From NCBI GenBank assembly GCA_039621445.1, contig CP154956.1:38962553-39026552 (forward strand): DNA of 64,000 nucleotides. The letters are read 5' to 3'. The position numbers and the translations under genes are program-made. Below the pieces are notes generated by a model, which saw nothing but the letters and a program-made list of their open reading frames with translations, made no database searches and was not told where the DNA came from. Below are positions 61,335 to 64,000 of the stretch, piece by piece (position 1 is the first letter of the stretch; each line of letters opens with the position of its first letter). The DNA comes from Euglena gracilis (taxonomy: Eukaryota; Euglenida; Euglenophyceae; Euglenales).

Positions 61335-61637
61335 AATTTCGGCCCTCCCTCAGTTTCGAGGTAGGAGGGGGGGTCCGACCCACCCCCCCCCCTCCGTGTC
61401 GGGAGGGGGGGTCCGACCCACCCCCCCCCCTCAAGGCTTCCCATCCATCCCTGCTCACCCCCCCCCTCCTGGCCCGCAGGGGGGTCCGGACCACCCTTCC
61501 CACGTGTCCTTATATCGAACCCTGGATCCTGCTCTGTGTGCCGGCTGTTTTGTTGTTTGCATTCTTTTTGGCGGGGTGCTTCCTACTGCTTTTTGAGTCC
61601 GGAGTTGGCGGATATTAACGTCCTTCGACAAAATCAG
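61335..61637. repeat. Repeat R1, right part, and flank
   Basis: AATTTCGGCCCTCCCTCAGT, GAGGTAGG and GGCTTCCCATCCATCCCTGC modules with C/G runs, then a short unassigned stretch to 61637. Confidence 0.75.
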
Positions 61638-62594
61638 ATGGTAGCGTGCGCAGAGAAATTGACAACCGAGGATGAAACTATATTCAACAATTCGTGGAGA
61701 GAACTATTATTCAACGAGGAAAATGTGGCGAAACTCTTGGCAGAATCCTCCCCGGAATCCCTGGTCGCCGTCATCGCGGCCGGGTAAAACTGGCTGGGAG
61801 GTGGATGGCACACGACGAAATGTGCACAGAAGGTCCACGAGCTGACACAGGTCGCGATGGTCTCCAGCCAAGTCGAAGAGTACAGGAAAATTGTCCTTGG
61901 CTCTGTGGCGCTAGCAGGAAGTGTGGAAGTACCACTGATCAACTTGGGACAGACAGAAGCGGACGTGGCTGAGCGTTTGCGTTTCAAATTGGCTGAGTGT
62001 TGGCTGGAAAAGATTTCGAAGAAAGACAAGGGGATGACGCAGAGAGCGGAGCGGTCCGCGATGGAGGAGGACGCCGGAGAAGACGAGGAAGACAACGACA
62101 CCGACGAGGCGGATGAACGGCTCCCCTTGCAGGAGTTACTGGCGCCCCTGGCGCCAGAGCTGGCAACGTGCCTTCGGCAAGCCGAGAAAGGAGATCGACT
62201 AACGTGGAAAATGGTGTTGGGGGAGCCACCAAGGTATCAGGGGATAAAAGTAAGAGCGGAAGATAATAATCATGGGTCAGACGGAAAGGGGGCCTGGGAC
62301 AAGCAGCTGAAAGCACTACAGCAAAAAATGCTGCACCTGGAGAGAATGGTGGCATCCCTGTATTGCAGTGTGGATATAGATTATCAAATATTGGCACAAC
62401 AACTGTTTTTTGCTGTAGCAGAGCTGGAACGTACGCTGCTGAAGGAGAGAAAGAAGTGCAGCATTCCTGGGGCAGTCCCAAGTACAAGCAACGGGCTCTT
62501 CTCCAAGGAAGCATTTTGCATTCAAAAGGAGAAAACGGAAGCAAATTTTATTGTTACTCCCCCCACGGGCTTTTCGGGAGGAAAGCATAAGTAG
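61638..62594 (+). CDS. Unrecognised acidic protein (possibly retroelement gag-like), one frameshift
   Basis: From ATG 61638 the frame reads MVACAEKLTTEDETIFNNSW, LLFNEENVAKLLAESSPESL to VIAAG and a stop at 61785. One base away the reading continues WLGGGWHTTKCAQKVHELTQ, MVSSQVEEYRKIVLGSVALA, LRFKLAECWLEKISKKDKGM and an Asp/Glu-rich stretch (EEDAGEDEEDNDTDEADER). It then runs LLAPLAPELATCLRQAEKGD and a helical segment ALQQKMLHLERMVASLYCSV to a stop at 62594. It gives about 310 residues if the shift at GGCCGGGTAAAAC is an error. No domain recognised; length and composition would suit a gag or capsid-like ORF1. Confidence 0.5.
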
Positions 62595-62838
62595 AAAAGG
62601 CGGGGTGGGACGTACACTTGGTAGCAGAATAGGTTTAACGGTCGAACGACCAAAGAAAAACTCAGAAAAAGGCACCTAAGCACGGGCGAGGTGTCTCAGG
62701 GGCACAAGTGGCTACAGCTGCATCACAACGCCACTGAGCCCCCACCTTTGCTTATTTTTTTGGGTCTTTTCACACAAATTTTTACAACTTTTACAATTTT
62801 TGCGATTTTCACAAAAAATTTCCCAATTTTTCATCAGA
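62595..62838. other. Spacer, no gene recognised
   Basis: Unassigned, with an A/T-rich patch of TTTTTACAACTTTTACAATT type near 62780. Confidence 0.5.
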
Positions 62839-63520
62839 AATGCAAGGTGCACATGCACACACTGGAAACGCACCTATTAACTATGCGTTGTTAATAGGTT
62901 CGCTTCGGGGACTACATAATGCAGATGAAGACGCTACGGCGACAGGAAATTTTTCCTTACAAGGGGCGGATGCCCAAGTCGCTTTAGCGACAGAAAATTT
63001 TTATCCACAAGGGGCGGATGCACGAGCCGCTTCTGCGGTGGAAAATTTTTCCATACAAGGGCGGACGCCCAGGCCGCTTCGGAGGTACCCCCCCCCCCCC
63101 ACAACTGGGTTTTCGAACCCAAACCGCATTAGCGGTGCCCCCCCCTACACCAAGCCGCTTCTGCGGTGCCACCCCCCCCCTCCAAGGGTCTTCGGACCCA
63201 AGCCGCTTCGGCGGTACCCCCCCCTCCAAGGGTCTTCGGACCCAAGCCGCTTCGGCGGTACCCCCCCCCTCCAAGGGTCTTCGGACCCAAGCCGCTTCGG
63301 CGGTGCCACCCCCCCCTCCAAGGGTCTTCGGATCCAAGCCGCTTCGGCGGTGCCCCCCCCCTACAAGGGTCTACGGACCCAACCCGCATTCGCGGACCCA
63401 CCGTTAAAACAGCCGCATTTGCGGTGCAACATAACCCTACAATGGATCTACGGACCCCCTCCGCTTCTGCGGAGTCTGACTCACAAGTGGGCAGAATGCC
63501 CGAACGGGACTGGCAATTAG
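62838..63520 (+). CDS. Open frame with two families of peptide repeats
   Basis: Begins MQGAHAHTGNAPINYALLIG. It then has repeats of the form QGADAxxAxAxENF (62960, 63020), and from about 63080 six or seven units of a 43-49-bp DNA repeat CAAGGGTCTTCGGACCCAAG CCGCTTCGGCGGT. Units are separated by runs of 6-9 C that change length and therefore frame. Coding of the first part is plausible; the C-run part is doubtful. Confidence 0.4.
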
Positions 63521-64000
63521 TGCTTTTTGGCACCCAATTGCCTACAGAGCCCCCCCTTACGAGGACGGGTTGGAAACACCTTGTTTTTTCCAACCCCCCC
63601 GGCCCTACCACCGGTAAGCCCCATTCGGGACTTACCCCCCCCTGCACAACTGGGAGAAATCCCAGAACTACCTTGGTCCGCTGAAATGCGGTTGGTGGTC
63701 CCGGACACTGCCGGTGTCATTGTTCCCATGGACAATGACCCCGAGGAAGACCGGGATTCGTTCTCCAGTAATACCGTTGAGAGCGTAGTCGCAAATTTAC
63801 CGGAGAACCACCAACTACAACAGCAATTTCGACACATCGAAGAATGTGTCCAAAATTGCGCTAAAACACTGAACCAAGTCCCACAATTTGATGAAGACAG
63901 TCACAAGGCCGTTTTCGGTAAGCTGGACTTCCTTTGGCAATATATTGTCGACTGTCGGGGGGCGTCCGACAGTCAAAAATGGCAGGGCGGAAGCTTTTGA
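63497..64000 (+). CDS. Unrecognised acidic protein, C-terminal part
   Basis: Frame MPERDWQLVLFGTQLPTEPP, then TGWKHLVFSNPPGPTTG, with a frame change in C runs near 63600-63650. It continues LPWSAEMRLVVPDTAGVIVP, MDNDPEEDRDSFSSNTVESV, HQLQQQFRHIEECVQNCAKT and KAVFGKLDFLWQYIVDCRGA to a TGA at 63998-64000. The Leu/Gln-rich part could form a coiled coil. It lies on the same strand as 61638-62594, and the two may belong to one element. Confidence 0.45.

Overview
The window is nuclear DNA of a eukaryote, most probably a euglenid close to Euglena. The evidence is intron structure. A mitochondrial-type methylmalonyl-CoA mutase gene (MUT, + strand, about 17.5-43.3 kb) is split into at least 17 exons over 25.8 kb. 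Most introns are GT-AG, but three junctions (30306-30476, 32906-33429, 40579-41117) have no GT-AG. Each instead carries CAG at +4..+6 and CTG at -8..-6 with complementary ends, the signature described for euglenid nonconventional introns. The MUT start lies 9 nt after a polypyrimidine-AG site, as expected for spliced-leader addition.

Layout. 1-162: start of an unrecognised minus-strand gene that runs off the left edge. 0.2-9.8 kb: minisatellite, long palindromes, a J-domain-like exon, tRNA-like sequences, a non-LTR retroelement remnant and foldback or MITE elements. 10-17 kb: two copies of a TIR transposon with 5-bp target duplications carrying spliced-looking gene fragments and a tRNA-His-like sequence. 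The second copy sits in what looks like an exon of an unrecognised gene and is itself interrupted by an 8-bp-TSD MITE. 17.5-43.3 kb: MUT, its introns packed with repeats. 44-46 kb: a Tc1-type transposase remnant and exons of an unrecognised gene. 46.7-53.8 kb: higher-order blocks containing about 162-bp satellite arrays. 54-56.5 kb: a CTAT microsatellite and proline-rich reading frames. 56.56-61.33 kb: a complete but decayed DIRS-type tyrosine-recombinase retrotransposon with inverted termini and internal complementary region. 61.6-64 kb: an unrecognised, possibly gag-like, acidic protein region and a peptide-repeat region.

The most interesting observation links introns to transposons. The nonconventional introns look like hAT-type MITEs (ends CAG...CTG) flanked by decayed 8-bp target duplications. 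Two relatives in noncoding DNA (15891-16403 and 38167-38844) have the same ends and perfect 8-bp duplications, one with a paralogous empty site. Cutting 5 nt into the left duplication and 5 nt into the right one removes the element plus one duplication and restores the exon. That offset is exactly the +4/-8 rule.

Many long open frames here are repeat artefacts (162-bp satellite, CTAT, GAGT, G/C runs) and are not called as genes. Homopolymer C/G runs are extremely common, so frameshifts beside them may be assembly errors.
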